From JBGSWC01 sp041752635 (GTDB taxonomy: Bacteria > Planctomycetota > Planctomycetia > Pirellulales > Lacipirellulaceae), in assembly GCA_041752635.1 (NCBI GenBank), contig JBGSWC010000378.1:1-12218 (forward strand): a stretch of 12,218 nucleotides of DNA. Reading direction: 5' to 3'. Positions within the stretch are counted from its first letter, which is position 1. Each line of letters opens with the position of its first letter. The translations under genes were made by a program, and so were the position numbers. Under the pieces are notes generated by a model that was given only the letters and a program-made list of their open reading frames with translations, ran no database searches and was not told where the DNA came from. Below, in pieces: positions 1 through 6,920 of the stretch.

Positions 1-716
1 GTCTCTTGCCACAGCGACGCATCGATCGCTGGCCACTCTTCGGCAATGAACGCCCGCCTGAGACCCGGGGCCATGTTGCGGCCAATCATGGCCGCTTCGA
101 TGGCCAGCGTACCGGTGCCGCAAAACGGGTCGACGAGCGGCCGCTCGGGGTTCCAGACGCTCAACTGCACCATCGCGGCGGCCAGCGTCTCGCGCAATTG
201 CCCGGCGGCAATGAGCTTGCGGTAGCCACGCTTGTGGAGCCCGATGCCCGAGGTATCGACAAGTAGGTGTGCCACGTTGTCGAGCAGCTCAACCACAACC
301 GGCACTTCATAGCTTGTCTCGGGCAATTCGCTGGCCGCGTGAGCCTGCCGCAGCCGCTCGACGATCGCCCGCTTTGTCATCCGCTGACACGCGGGGACAC
401 TCGCCAGTTGGCTCTTATGCGAACGTCCTGACACTGGAAACGAAGCGTCGGCTGCGATCCATTCTTCCCAAGGGAGGGCCGCCACGCCATCGAACAACTG
501 CCCAAAGTCGGTCGCCTCGAACTGCCCGACGCTCACCAATATCCGCTCGACGGTGCGAAGCCAGATGTTGGCTTCGCAGATGGCCACCGCATCGCCGGTG
601 AACTCAATCCGCCCCGGCCGAGACACACGAGGCTCGTAGCCCAGCGCCTTGAGCTCGCGCATGGCTACCGCTTCGAGCCCAAACGCGGTGGTCGCAACTA
701 TCGAGAGCGAAGCCAT
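1..716 (-). CDS. THUMP-domain class I SAM-dependent RNA methyltransferase (RlmL/YpsC type), 3' end cut by the window edge
   Basis: The minus strand is open from an ATG at 716 to the window edge, giving 238 residues with no stop. The start MASLSIVATTAFGLEAVAMREL matches the usual beginning of the RlmL/YpsC family. Residues about 50-155 are the THUMP RNA-binding region. They lead into DTSGIGLHKRGYRK (154-167) and a LRETLAA helix (174-180), both hallmarks of these enzymes. Methyltransferase motif I, DPFCGTGT, lies at 196-203 and binds S-adenosylmethionine. By family, the enzyme methylates a guanine (N2) in 23S rRNA; the exact target cannot be told from this part. The catalytic motif IV should lie beyond the edge. 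No strong ribosome binding site precedes 716. The gene lies 212 bases downstream of the PpiD-like gene on the same strand, but repeats and a T-tract lie between, so shared transcription is doubtful. Confidence 0.9.
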   Translation of the reverse strand, partial: MASLSIVATTAFGLEAVAMRELKALGYEPRVSRPGRIEFTGDAVAICEANIWLRTVERILVSVGQFEATDFGQLFDGVAALPWEEWIAADASFPVSGRSHKSQLASVPACQRMTKRAIVERLRQAHAASELPETSYEVPVVVELLDNVAHLLVDTSGIGLHKRGYRKLIAAGQLRETLAAAMVQLSVWNPERPLVDPFCGTGTLAIEAAMIGRNMAPGLRRAFIAEEWPAIDASLWQE

Positions 717-745
717 CGCTTAGCGCTAGAGGGGTTAAGGATTTC

Positions 746-905
746 GACGCAAAGTCGCAGAGTCGCAAAGCAGCGCAGAGAAGAAAAAGAGCTATAACTA
801 AGACCCTAAAAACATGCGAGCGTTACGACTTAAGTTCGCTACGCGCCACAAAAGCGTTCTGCAACGGCACCTTTGCGATTCTTTGCGTCTCTGCGCCTTT
901 GCGTC
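746..905. repeat. Inverted pair of CGCARAG-type repeat arrays between two genes
   Basis: The left arm (746-770) and the reverse complement of the right arm (881-905) agree at 23 of 25 positions. The match continues weakly outward to 780 and 871, about 30 of 35 overall. Each arm is itself three or four spaced copies of a heptamer CGCAAAG or CGCAGAG, about 8 bases apart. The loop, 781-870, is AT-richer and shows no coding signal. On the minus strand a T8 run (906-913) follows the PpiD-like stop codon, and the right arm comes next, so the element could help end that transcript. Similar CGCAAAG/CGCAGAG arrays occur scattered in intergenic DNA of several environmental bacteria. Whether this one is mobile or only structural is unknown. 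Confidence 0.75.
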
Positions 906-928
906 AAAAAAAACTGCTTCGAGAAAAT

Positions 929-3430
929 CTACTGCTCTTCGCCTTCGTTGAGCTCAATCTGCCATTCGATATTTTTGGCATCAAACAGATCGCCGAACAG
1001 CCGCTGTTGAGCGGCGGAGCGATTTGCCTGGAGCATCGTGTAACGGCCGAGCCAACTATCAGTTTCGGTGAGGAAAGTTTCACGCAACTTTTCGGGCGTC
1101 TTTAAATGGCTCTTCACACGCACGATGTAGGCAATGCTGCGGTCGAAGTTTTCGATTGCTAGCACGTCGCCTGTTTCGGCCTCGAAGACCTTGTTGATGA
1201 AGTCGGGCCCGGCTGCTTCGATTCCTTCGGGCTGTGACATGCGGTAGTTGACCATAAACGACGTCGGGCTCATGTCGCCGGGAGTGATTCTGGCAAACGC
1301 CGCCGGTTCGACCACTTCGCGGTTCGGGTCGTCGGCAAAGTAGTCTTTGAGGCTCACGTCGGCTTGTTCGATTTTCGTCGCCAATGCTTCGGCTCGCTTT
1401 TGGGCAATATCGGCCGCTTGCTGCATTCTCCAAGCTTTGACGACTTCGTCGCGAACGTCTTCGAACTTGGGCACCTTGCGCGGATCGTCGGCGATTCGCA
1501 TCGTTACGTAGCTGCTGCCATCGACACTCATGCTGCGGATCGGTTCGTAGTCGTCGAACATGTCGCCGAACGCAATGTTGACGAGCAGGCTTTCGGCCGT
1601 CGCGGCACCGGTACGCACGATTTCGGCCGACATGCCGACTGGCACATCGTCGCGTAACTCAAACTGCGACAACGGTTTCGTCTTTTCGTACTCGAGTCCA
1701 TATTCAGCAGCGAGCCTTGTGAGGTCGGTCAGCGATACCGGTGGCACGGGAACCGGTTTGCCCAGCCCCTCCGCATCGAGCACCTTGCCCTGGTAGTTGC
1801 GGAAGTCGACGGTGAGTTGGTTGTAGACTTTGTCGGTGATTTCTGCGATCTTTTCGGCGACCTTGGCGTTGGCTAAACTGTCGCGAATCTCATCGGCCAC
1901 TTCTTCGAGCGGCTTGTACTCGAGCGTCGTTGCGGGGAGTTCACCTTCGGTAGCTTGTGCTTCAGTGCTTTCGGCTACGGCGTCGGTTTTTTCTATTTCG
2001 GTTGTTTCGACATCGGTCGCCGGCGCGACATCGCTGCCGGCTGGTGCGTCGTCAGTAGGAGACTCTTCGTTTGCCGACGCTGATTCGTCGGTCTCTTCTT
2101 GTTGAAAAGCGGCCAATTGAAAGGGCGATGAATTACGCGACGCCGCTTGAGGTGGGTTCTCGTCGCTCGGGGCAGCGTCAGTCGATTCAGCTTCGCCCTC
2201 GTCTTCCGTCACCGCGGGAACACCGGCTTCGGTTTCATTCGTTGATGTGTCATTCGTTGTCGCATTATCGGCTGGCGTTTCGCCGTCAGTCGACTCGTCA
2301 ACAGGTTTATCGGTCGACTCATCACCGGCCGATTCAGCCTCGTCGGCTTCGTCGTCTGAACCTTCGGGAGTCGTTTCGCTTGACGAAGGCTCGCCAGTTT
2401 CGGGATCATCGCCTGCGGGGACACTGCCTGTGGGATCACTGCCTGCGGGATCACTTCCTGCAGGGTCACTTCCTGCAGGGTCATCGCCGCCCAAATCGAA
2501 ATCGGTCTTCAAATAAAGTGACTTATTTTCTTCGTAAAACTTTGCGACAGCTTCGTCGGTAATCTCGGCAGCAATTTGCTCGCGGAATTTTTCTGGGTTC
2601 GCCCGCAGGTATTGCAGCGTCACTCGCCGTGGGATACCAAACGCTGGCTTTGGCTGTGGCAATTCGACACCACCGGGCAAGAACACCGGCCGCGGGTAGG
2701 CGTCTTTGTATTCGTCAAATAGCTTCTTGAGTTCTTCTTCGGTCGGCTCGCCCACATCGACCAGCGACTCGGTCACCGGAATGCCGACCGCCTCGATAAA
2801 GATTTCGTCGTTCGCTTCGAGCCACTCTCGATAACGCTCCTGTGGCATTTCGGCCGACACGGCGTAGCGATAGCTGCTGCGAAGCAGCCCGGCGAGCATT
2901 TCTTCGCGAACCGCATCGAAGAGGTAGTTGACCGAAATGCGACCTTGTCCCTGCGAAGACAAAGCCTCGATGATGCCACGCATGTCGCTCTGACCAACTT
3001 GATTGAGCCCGAGTTCGGCCAGGTACTTCGCGATCGTGTCGTCGGTGATGGTCATACCCATTCGGCGCGCTTCGTTGGCCAGAATGTGCGTTTGAACGGT
3101 ATCTTCGGGAAACTCTCGAGCGTTCGGGTTGGAAATGAATGGTGTCACCAGGTCGGGCACACCTTCGGGGGCCAGCTCGTGGCCAAGTTGATAGATGCTG
3201 CCCATAAAGTTGGCCGCGATCCGACGCGACTGCATCAGCTTTCCCAACTCGCCGCGGGTTAGCTGGCCGCCATCCCACTTCACGGCGACTTCGTCGAGAT
3301 CACGGCCACCACCGCCGCCACCGCTACTCAACATCTGTGCGAGCGGGTCAGCCACAATAAAGGCCAACATGCAAAATACGCCGGCAACAACGATCAGGGT
3401 TTTCTGGTAACGACGGAAAAAACGAAACAT
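929..3430 (-). CDS. Membrane-anchored PpiD/SurA-like periplasmic folding protein with a long acidic insert
   Basis: This 833-residue protein has a short basic N-terminus (MFRFFRRYQK) and one membrane segment at about 11-28, so the bulk should face the periplasm. A Gly6 run follows at 37-42. Residues about 45-250 form a helical SurA_N-like chaperone region. Residues 269-306 (VTLQYLRANPEKF, then ITDEAVAKFYEENKSLY) and 505-525 (YKPLEEVADEIRDSLA) are the segments that normally flank a parvulin domain in PpiD-type proteins. Between them is a Ser/Asp/Glu/Thr-rich, probably disordered stretch (about 311-500), and no parvulin catalytic motif is evident. The C-terminal half (505-833) is alpha/beta and hydrophilic. 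The likely role is a periplasmic chaperone for exported proteins; isomerase activity is doubtful. The start at 3430 is preceded by a weak GGAT and keeps the anchor intact. The gene is divergent from topA. Confidence 0.85.
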   Translation of the reverse strand: MFRFFRRYQKTLIVVAGVFCMLAFIVADPLAQMLSSGGGGGGRDLDEVAVKWDGGQLTRGELGKLMQSRRIAANFMGSIYQLGHELAPEGVPDLVTPFISNPNAREFPEDTVQTHILANEARRMGMTITDDTIAKYLAELGLNQVGQSDMRGIIEALSSQGQGRISVNYLFDAVREEMLAGLLRSSYRYAVSAEMPQERYREWLEANDEIFIEAVGIPVTESLVDVGEPTEEELKKLFDEYKDAYPRPVFLPGGVELPQPKPAFGIPRRVTLQYLRANPEKFREQIAAEITDEAVAKFYEENKSLYLKTDFDLGGDDPAGSDPAGSDPAGSDPTGSVPAGDDPETGEPSSSETTPEGSDDEADEAESAGDESTDKPVDESTDGETPADNATTNDTSTNETEAGVPAVTEDEGEAESTDAAPSDENPPQAASRNSSPFQLAAFQQEETDESASANEESPTDDAPAGSDVAPATDVETTEIEKTDAVAESTEAQATEGELPATTLEYKPLEEVADEIRDSLANAKVAEKIAEITDKVYNQLTVDFRNYQGKVLDAEGLGKPVPVPPVSLTDLTRLAAEYGLEYEKTKPLSQFELRDDVPVGMSAEIVRTGAATAESLLVNIAFGDMFDDYEPIRSMSVDGSSYVTMRIADDPRKVPKFEDVRDEVVKAWRMQQAADIAQKRAEALATKIEQADVSLKDYFADDPNREVVEPAAFARITPGDMSPTSFMVNYRMSQPEGIEAAGPDFINKVFEAETGDVLAIENFDRSIAYIVRVKSHLKTPEKLRETFLTETDSWLGRYTMLQANRSAAQQRLFGDLFDAKNIEWQIELNEGEEQ
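2405..2479. repeat. 15-bp tandem repeat, five units, inside the PpiD-like gene
   Basis: Five 15-base units run from 2405 to 2479. On the coding (minus) strand they encode five copies of a PAGSD-like pentapeptide (PAGSD, PAGSD, PAGSD, PTGSV, PAGDD; residues about 318-342). The two units at the 3' side on the plus strand are nearly identical and the others carry single changes. This suggests growth by slippage, with number likely to vary between strains. The repeat opens the acidic disordered insert. Confidence 0.85.
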
Positions 3431-3550
3431 CGGCTATCATCCGTAAAACGCAGTCACAGTGCGGGGTGTCGCAAGGGACGCAACCCTTGACTTCTATTCT
3501 GTTCGCTTCTACAGGTTGAAACGGAACGAGCACCGCCGCCGAAGCCCGTT

Positions 3551-3578
3551 ATTCTAGGCCCAGGTGACGTAAACGCAA
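3551..3578 (-). promoter_or_regulatory. Candidate sigma-70-type promoter for the PpiD-like gene
   Basis: On the minus strand TTGCGT (3573-3578) and TAGAAT (3551-3556) are separated by 16 bases, a good fit to -35 and -10 boxes. The start of transcription would fall near 3544, giving a leader of about 113 bases that contains the 3472-3489 hairpin. Confidence 0.4.
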
Positions 3579-3590
3579 TCCCAGCCTAGA
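3553..3590. promoter_or_regulatory. Palindromic half-site pair flanking the promoter of the PpiD-like gene
   Basis: TCTAGGC (3553-3559) and its exact reverse complement GCCTAGA (3584-3590) are 31 bases apart centre to centre, about three helical turns. The first half-site overlaps the candidate -10 box and the second lies just upstream of the -35 box. This fits an operator bound by a dimeric or looping regulator, but the regulator is unknown. Confidence 0.3.
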
Positions 3591-3823
3591 TTACCGGCAC
3601 AGTGGGCACGCCCCACCCCGGCAATTGACGGTTACACCGACAATCACCTGTCGCTCCTATCGCAGCGGTAAAGTTAAGCTCGACAAAAAGGACTCACGCG
3701 GCAAAGCTTTGCTAACAGATAACGCTCAACACAACTTAGATTCACCGCCAAGTCGTCGACCCTCGTGTGGCTCAACGACCGCGGGCGACCCGGAATAATC
3801 AACAAGATCGAACTAAACGTCTT

Positions 3824-6508
3824 ATGGCAAAGAACAAAGCCGCCAACGGCAAACACGCGCTGGTGATCGTCGAATCGCCCGCAAAGGCAAAGACTATCGC
3901 CAAGTACCTCGGCCCCGGCTACACAGTCGAAGCCAGCATCGGTCACGTCCGCGACCTTCCTCAGGGTGCGGCTCAGATTCCCGCGAAATACAAAGGCGAA
4001 CCGTGGGCCAATTTAGGGGTCGATGTCGACCATGGCTTCGCACCGATCTACGTTGTTCCCCCCGGTAAGACCAAACAAATCAAGCTGCTCAAAGACCGAC
4101 TCAAGGACGCCGACGAGCTTTATCTGGCGACAGACGAAGACCGCGAAGGCGAGGCGATTAGTTGGCACTTGCTCGAGTTGCTGAAACCGAAGGTGCCGGT
4201 TCACCGACTCGTCTTCAACGAAATCACCAAAGAGGCACTGCAGGCGGCGCTCGCTTCGCCCCGTGAAGTCGACGAAGGGCTGGTCCGCGCCCAAGAAACC
4301 AGGCGGATTCTTGACCGTTTGTACGGCTACGAAGTCTCGCCACTGTTGTGGCGAAAAGTCCGGCCCAAGCTTTCGGCCGGGCGTGTCCAGAGCGTTGCCG
4401 TGCGACTCATCGTGCAGCGCGAACGCGAACGCATGGCGTTTGTGTGTGCCACTTGGTGGGACTTGATCGGCAAGTTTGCCAAAGTCGATGGTGCCACGCT
4501 CGAAGCAACCCTCGTATCGGTCGATGGCAAGAAGATTCCGCTCGGCAAAGACTTCGATTCGACCAACGGTCAGCTTAAGTCCGACAACATGGTGCTGCTC
4601 GACGGCGACGCCGCTCGCGAGTTAGCCGCGCGAATCGCACGGGGCGAATTTCGCGTCGCCTCGGTCGAGGAAAAACCGTACACAACCAAGCCCTACGCCC
4701 CGTTCACCACCAGTACGCTGCAGCAGGAAGCAAACCGCAAGCTGGGTTTCACCGCGCGGCGAACGATGCAGGTCGCTCAAGGTTTGTACGAAAACGGGCA
4801 CATTACTTACATGCGTACCGACTCGACCAACCTGGCGACGGTCGCCGTCGACGACGCTCGCCGGCTGATTGGCGAGCAATATGGCCCCGACTACCTCCCC
4901 GCTCAGCCAAGGCTCTACAGCGGCAAAGTCAAGAACGCTCAGGAAGCCCACGAAGCGATTCGCCCCGCGGGCGTACCGTTTCAACTGCCCGATGATCTCA
5001 AGAAAAAGCTCGACGCCGACGCCGCCAAGCTGTTCGACATGATTTGGAAGCGAACGATCGCCAGCCAAATGTCTGACTCCAAAGGCCGCCGGATTGCCAT
5101 CACGATCGAGGGCGAAGGTTGCCGATTCCAAGTCAGTGGCAAAACGATCGACTTTGCTGGATACCTGAGGGCTTATGTCGAAGGGAGCGACGATCCCGAT
5201 GCCGAACTGGCTGACCAGGAAAAAATTCTGCCCGCTGTCGTCGAAGGCGAAACGCTTCGCGTCGTCGACATGCTGCCGAAGGACCACACCACCCAGCCAC
5301 CGAGTCGTTACAGCGAGGCCGCGCTGACCAAGTCGCTCGAAGAGCGTGGCATCGGTCGACCGAGTACCTACGCCTCGATTATCGATACGATTTTGGCACG
5401 TAACTATGTGTTCAAAAAAGGAACCGCGCTGGTTCCGACCTGGGTCGCGTTTTCGGTGGTGCGGCTGCTCGAAGATCACCTTGCGAGTCTGGTCGACTAT
5501 CAATTCACGGCTCAGATGGAAGACGATCTCGACGCCATTAGTCGCGGTGAGCGGCAGTATGTCGAGTACCTCGGCGACTTCTATTTTGGTAATGGCCGCG
5601 CGGGCCTCAAGAAACAACTCGAACACAAAGTCGACGAAATCGACGCCCGCACTATCAGCCGCATTCCGATTGGCAACGCCCCCAACGGCGAAGAGATTTT
5701 TGTTCGCGTGGGCCGCTATTCGCCGTTCGTCGAACAAGGCGATCGGACCGCGAGTTTGCCCGAAGAATTGCCGCCCGACGAAGTGACGCTCGAAAAGGCG
5801 ATGGAGCTGCTCGCTCAGGCCGAGAAGGCCGACGAGCCGCTCGGTACCTGTCCCGAAACTGGCAAGCCAGTTTTTATAAAAGTTGGTCGTTTCGGTCCCT
5901 ACATCCAGCGGGGCAGCATCGAAGACGAAGAGAAGCCAAAAAACGCATCGCTGCTCAAGGGAATGACGCCCGAAGAGATCGATCTTGAGACAGCGCTCAA
6001 GCTGCTTTCGCTGCCCCGCGACGTTGGCGTCGACCCCGAAATTGGCGAACCGATCATCGCCCAGAACGGCCGCTTTGGTCCCTATATCAAGTGCGGCAGC
6101 GAAACCCGGTCGCTCCCGGCCGACGTGTCGCCTATCGACGTGACATTTGAGCAAGCGACCACCCTACTGCGGCAACCGAAGACTCGCGGACGCGGCGGCG
6201 CCAAAAAGGAACCGATCAAAGTATTCGAAGAATCACCGGTCACCGGCAGCCAAGTGCAACTGCTCGATGGTCGCTATGGCCCCTATGTCACCGACGGCGA
6301 AACGAATGCGTCGTTGCCCAAGGGCGCGGAGATCGAGGCCCTGACGATGGCCGAAGCCTTGACTTTGCTCGCCGAACGCGCCGCAGCCGGCGGTAGCAAG
6401 AAGAAAAAGACCACCAAAAAGAAAACCGCGAAGAAAACAACCTCAAAAAAGGCGGCTAAGAAAAAGTCGACTCCCAAGAGGAAAGTAACCAAGAAAAAAT
6501 CTTCGTAG
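3824..6508 (+). CDS. topA: DNA topoisomerase I (type IA), zinc-finger-free, with four C-terminal repeats and a lysine-rich tail
   Basis: TopA relaxes negatively supercoiled DNA by transient single-strand cleavage. The TOPRIM domain carries IVESPAKAKTIAKYLG with the acidic E17, and the metal-binding TDEDREGEA with D104 and D106. The active-site tyrosine is Y329 in GHITYMRTDS. The cap region includes PKLSAGRVQSVAVRL (181-195) and a GIGRPSTYASI motif near 509-519. The C-terminus lacks the four-cysteine zinc ribbons of E. coli TopA. It has four Topo_C_Rpt-type repeats with a GRxxP(F/Y) core, beginning near 617, 674, 735 and 804, then a tail (about 857-894) made almost wholly of Lys, Thr, Ala and Ser, likely a non-specific DNA-binding extension. 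I chose the ATG at 3824 (894 residues) because homology begins soon after it; a GTG at 3767 in the same frame is less likely. No clear Shine-Dalgarno precedes either start. The gene converges on acpS, 22 bases away. Confidence 0.97.
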   Translation: MAKNKAANGKHALVIVESPAKAKTIAKYLGPGYTVEASIGHVRDLPQGAAQIPAKYKGEPWANLGVDVDHGFAPIYVVPPGKTKQIKLLKDRLKDADELYLATDEDREGEAISWHLLELLKPKVPVHRLVFNEITKEALQAALASPREVDEGLVRAQETRRILDRLYGYEVSPLLWRKVRPKLSAGRVQSVAVRLIVQRERERMAFVCATWWDLIGKFAKVDGATLEATLVSVDGKKIPLGKDFDSTNGQLKSDNMVLLDGDAARELAARIARGEFRVASVEEKPYTTKPYAPFTTSTLQQEANRKLGFTARRTMQVAQGLYENGHITYMRTDSTNLATVAVDDARRLIGEQYGPDYLPAQPRLYSGKVKNAQEAHEAIRPAGVPFQLPDDLKKKLDADAAKLFDMIWKRTIASQMSDSKGRRIAITIEGEGCRFQVSGKTIDFAGYLRAYVEGSDDPDAELADQEKILPAVVEGETLRVVDMLPKDHTTQPPSRYSEAALTKSLEERGIGRPSTYASIIDTILARNYVFKKGTALVPTWVAFSVVRLLEDHLASLVDYQFTAQMEDDLDAISRGERQYVEYLGDFYFGNGRAGLKKQLEHKVDEIDARTISRIPIGNAPNGEEIFVRVGRYSPFVEQGDRTASLPEELPPDEVTLEKAMELLAQAEKADEPLGTCPETGKPVFIKVGRFGPYIQRGSIEDEEKPKNASLLKGMTPEEIDLETALKLLSLPRDVGVDPEIGEPIIAQNGRFGPYIKCGSETRSLPADVSPIDVTFEQATTLLRQPKTRGRGGAKKEPIKVFEESPVTGSQVQLLDGRYGPYVTDGETNASLPKGAEIEALTMAEALTLLAERAAAGGSKKKKTTKKKTAKKTTSKKAAKKKSTPKRKVTKKKSS

Positions 6509-6530
6509 CTGAAAAGTTCATCGCCTATCG

Positions 6531-6920
6531 CTACTCCTCACCACCTTCTGCGATCGCGTAAGCGATCGCATGATTGCGACTGTGAGATATGCTGATGTGC
6601 ATCGTCTGTATGCCAAGGCGGTCGAACACGTCGCGGGCACCAGCGCGGAGAACGATGGTCGGAGCGCCGCTGGTGAGATTGCGGACCTCAATGTCGCGCC
6701 AACTGATGCCCCGGCGCCAGCCTGTGCCGAGTGCTTTGAGCACTGCCTCCTTTGCGGCCCAGCGGCCGGCATAGTGCTGCGTGGCGGCCTTCTTGGTGCT
6801 GCAGTATTCGATCTCGTGTGGAGTGTAGACACGGGAGATGAACAGCTCGCCGTGACGCTCGATCATCTGGGCGATCCGCAGCACTTCGGTAATGTCGGTG
6901 CCGATGCCGAGAATCTTCAT
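6531..6920 (-). CDS. acpS: Holo-[acyl-carrier-protein] synthase
   Basis: AcpS transfers 4'-phosphopantetheine from CoA to the conserved serine of acyl carrier protein, switching on fatty-acid synthesis in the cytoplasm. The 129-residue length is normal. MKILGIGTDITEVLRI contains the Mg-binding D9, and WAAKEAVLKALGTGW (54-68) contains the second Mg ligand E58. RVYTPHEIEYC (30-40) and HISISHSRNHAIAYA (108-122) are further family signatures. The frame stays open upstream to 6983, but the ATG at 6920 begins exactly where AcpS homology begins. Its ATGA overlaps the stop codon of the upstream cystathionine gamma-synthase-family gene by 4 bases, so the two are very likely co-transcribed and translationally coupled. 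The pairing with an amino-acid enzyme has no obvious metabolic reason. Confidence 0.96.
   Translation of the reverse strand: MKILGIGTDITEVLRIAQMIERHGELFISRVYTPHEIEYCSTKKAATQHYAGRWAAKEAVLKALGTGWRRGISWRDIEVRNLTSGAPTIVLRAGARDVFDRLGIQTMHISISHSRNHAIAYAIAEGGEE
6549..6570 (+). terminator. Perfect 9-bp hairpin at the topA/acpS convergence, made of two GCGATCGC octamers
   Basis: TGCGATCGC (6549-6557) and GCGATCGCA (6562-6570) are exact inverted copies around GTAA. In the topA transcript this makes a 9-bp stem closed by a GNRA-type tetraloop (GUAA), 40 bases past the topA stop codon. No T-tract follows, so it is at most a pause site or 3'-end stabiliser and not a classical intrinsic terminator. It also lies in the acpS coding sequence, where it encodes part of HAIAYAIAE. 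Confidence 0.45.

Larger units (their letters stand above)
3431..3823. other. Divergent intergenic region between the PpiD-like gene and topA
   Basis: This 393-base non-coding stretch separates two divergently transcribed genes. It holds a 6-bp hairpin at 3472-3489 (CAAGGG, 6-base loop, CCCTTG) that would lie in the leader of the PpiD-like mRNA. It also holds a candidate minus-strand promoter at 3551-3578, a matched palindrome pair around that promoter, and a 5-bp hairpin at 3602-3616. I could not find a convincing promoter for topA. An in-frame GTG at 3767 could extend TopA by 19 residues, but that extension (rich in Arg and Asn) does not look conserved. Confidence 0.6.

Noticed and set aside
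1740..1762. A second sigma-54-like site (TGGCACGG followed by TTTGCC)
   Set aside because: The distance between the GG and GC elements is too long, and the site lies inside coding sequence.
2071..2562. Plus-strand open frames opposite the acidic insert
   Set aside because: They arise from the low-complexity Asp/Ser/Glu codons of the PpiD-like gene and give Ser-rich or Arg-rich nonsense proteins.
3767..3823. GTG start adding 19 residues to TopA
   Set aside because: The extension is Arg/Asn/Gln-rich with no family resemblance; the ATG at 3824 begins just before conserved sequence.
4622..6154. A 510-codon open frame on the minus strand opposite topA
   Set aside because: It is the reverse-strand shadow of a GC-rich gene with strong codon bias; topA is unmistakable in the other strand, and the antisense product shows no domain.
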